Shown piece after piece: positions 6,344 through 7,226 of a stretch of 7,226 nt of DNA; position 1 is the first letter of the stretch; every line of letters starts with the position of its first letter. This DNA is from a bacterium (GTDB lineage Bacteria > UBP15 > UBA6099). The notes beneath the pieces were generated by a model. That model did no database searches. It was not told the origin of the DNA and saw only the letters and a list, made by a program, of their open reading frames with translations. The stretch is taken from the NCBI GenBank assembly GCA_029573925.1, contig JAKQBV010000481.1:1-7226 (forward strand). The letters are read 5' to 3'. Both the position numbers and the translations under genes were made by a program.

Positions 6344-6460
6344 GCTCAGACCTCGCAAAAGAGCGCGGTCTTTTGTTTGCGATATCAATATAACATTAAT
6401 CAACTTCATCCCGCCACATTTTGCGTTAAACAGTCGCCATATTTTGTGTCTGAGGAATCA

Positions 6461-6466
6461 AGTATA
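6461..6466 (-). promoter_or_regulatory. Candidate -10 element for the hypothetical gene
   Basis: TATACT on the minus strand (five of six matches to TATAAT), overlapping the plus-strand radC -10 by two bases. Transcription would start near 6455, giving a leader of about 45 bases to ATG 6409 or about 126 bases to ATG 6328. No clear -35 is seen, so this is weak evidence. Confidence 0.3.
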
Positions 6467-6470
6467 TAAT
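6465..6470 (+). promoter_or_regulatory. Candidate -10 promoter element for radC
   Basis: A perfect TATAAT on the plus strand, with a T-rich TTTTGT at 6442-6447 as a poor -35 at 17 bases spacing. Transcription would begin near 6477, about 54 bases before ATG 6531. Confidence 0.45.
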
Positions 6471-6530
6471 ACCGTTTGTCAAGAAGAGATATATTTAGGA
6501 CACAAGACGCAATCGGGAGGATCGTCAAAG

Positions 6531-7130
6531 ATGTCAACTTATAAAATGAAGGATCTGCCCGACCATGAACGGCCGAGAGAAAGAATGGTGTCCAACGGTC
6601 CGAGCGGGCTGTCTAACGCCGAGCTTTTAGCGATTGTGCTGACGAGCGGGACCAGAGAAGAGACAGCGGTGGAGTTGGCGACATCTCTTTTGGCAGAGCA
6701 CGGCTCTTTGGAAAAAGTCGCCACCGCGAGCGTGGGCGAGCTTATGAGCAGAAAAGGCGTGGGGCACGCGAAAGCATGCCAGATCGCGGCCTCTTTCGAG
6801 TTGGGCAGAAGAGTGGCGTCTCACAGAGATGGTAGAAGACCGGCGATAAACAGTCCCGAAGCTCTGGTTGAAATAGTGCAAGCGGAGATGGGGTCTCTGA
6901 ATCATGAAATATTCAGAGTGGCTATGCTCAATTCCAAGAACGAACTGCTGCGAGTCGTAACGGTATCCGAAGGAACTCTTTCGGGGTCTCTTGTTCATCC
7001 GCGAGAGACATTCCGCTCAGCCATAGTCGAAGGTTGTTACAGCGTCATACTTCTGCACAATCATCCGAGCGGCGACCCGGAACCAAGCGGGGAAGACATA
7101 AAAGGGGGCATCCGGGAAACGAGTGGGTAG
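6531..7130 (+). CDS. radC: RadC family (JAB/MPN metalloprotease-like) protein, C-terminally truncated
   Basis: 199 residues as read. The N-terminal RadC part (MKDLPDHERPRERM, then LSNAELLAIVLTSGT near 27-41) and a helix-hairpin-helix segment near 71-94 (LMSRKGVGHAKACQIAASFELGRR in three parts) are normal. The JAB/MPN domain reaches its metal site at 176-189, with His176, His178, Ser186 and Asp189 in the H-x-H-x7-S-x2-D pattern. After Asp189 the frame gives only IKGGIRETSG and a stop. Usual RadC proteins are about 220-230 residues and continue with a helix and an LDH-I-I-G strand, both absent here. RadC proteins are linked by name to DNA repair, but their true role is unsettled. ATG 6531 has GGGAGG 10 bases upstream. 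The frame is open back to 6303, but that stretch runs through the divergent promoter region and over the hypothetical gene, so I exclude it. Confidence 0.85.
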   Translation: MSTYKMKDLPDHERPRERMVSNGPSGLSNAELLAIVLTSGTREETAVELATSLLAEHGSLEKVATASVGELMSRKGVGHAKACQIAASFELGRRVASHRDGRRPAINSPEALVEIVQAEMGSLNHEIFRVAMLNSKNELLRVVTVSEGTLSGSLVHPRETFRSAIVEGCYSVILLHNHPSGDPEPSGEDIKGGIRETSG

Positions 7131-7226
7131 CCCCAATATGTAGTATAGCTGGACTTGAAACCGGACGGAAAAGATGCTAAACCTCGAACACGTGGCGTCA
7201 AGGGTCTTCGATGAACTCGCTTCGCT
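7098..7226. other. Unassigned sequence replacing the RadC C-terminus, possible insertion edge
   Basis: From about this point no frame reads as the expected RadC C-terminus. The stretch can form a GGGGC/GCCCC stem (7105-7109 with 7130-7134) and a CTGG/CCGG hairpin (7149-7164). An ATG at 7174 opens a frame beginning MLNLEHVASRVFDELASL that is still open at the window edge; I cannot identify it. The structured look would fit a self-splicing intron or other element. However, I see no terminal inverted repeat, and only a GTGGG at 7123-7127 that approximates the GTGYG start of group II introns. A local rearrangement or an assembly join is also possible. Confidence 0.35.

Noticed and set aside
6303..6530. 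Extension of the radC frame upstream to ATG 6303
   Set aside because: It would overlap the hypothetical gene and run through the divergent promoter region. RadC homologues begin near MKDLPDHERPRERM and a good SD precedes ATG 6531.

Overview
The window is compact bacterial DNA of roughly balanced base composition. It has short intergenic gaps, Shine-Dalgarno (SD) motifs before most starts, and perfect TATAAT -10 elements in three intergenic regions. It carries seven genes, one cut off by the left edge and one losing its C-terminus near the right edge. The protein set suggests an anaerobic bacterium, perhaps Synergistota, but that is a weak impression from protein flavour and not a proven assignment. 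No tRNA, rRNA or CRISPR array is visible.

Left part, minus strand (read from about 4260 down to 1): a Nudix hydrolase of the ADP-ribose pyrophosphatase type, a large GH94-like (clan GH-Q) glycoside phosphorylase or hydrolase, a galactokinase-like GHMP sugar kinase, and the N-terminus of a sugar-1-phosphate nucleotidyltransferase. The first two genes lie 31 bases apart. The last two overlap by one base (TAATG) and appear to have their own promoter. Read as a pathway (inference), the GH94-like enzyme would release a sugar or sugar phosphate, the kinase would make a sugar-1-phosphate, and the nucleotidyltransferase would activate it to an NDP-sugar. The sugar itself cannot be named.

Middle part, plus strand (4311-5924): an exported phosphodiester glycosidase (NAGPA family) and a small flavin reductase-like flavoprotein, 18 bases apart and probably cotranscribed. 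The Nudix gene and the glycosidase gene diverge from a 49-base gap centred on a perfect 10-base palindrome that carries TATAAT on both strands.

Right part: a small, highly charged hypothetical protein on the minus strand diverges from a plus-strand radC. The RadC reading frame is normal through its HhH and JAMM metal-site motifs. It then stops about ten codons later without the conserved C-terminal strand. The last ~100 bases do not read as RadC in any frame and look like the edge of an insertion or another rearrangement. This and the altered phosphate-site region of the GH94-like enzyme are the main points worth a second look.
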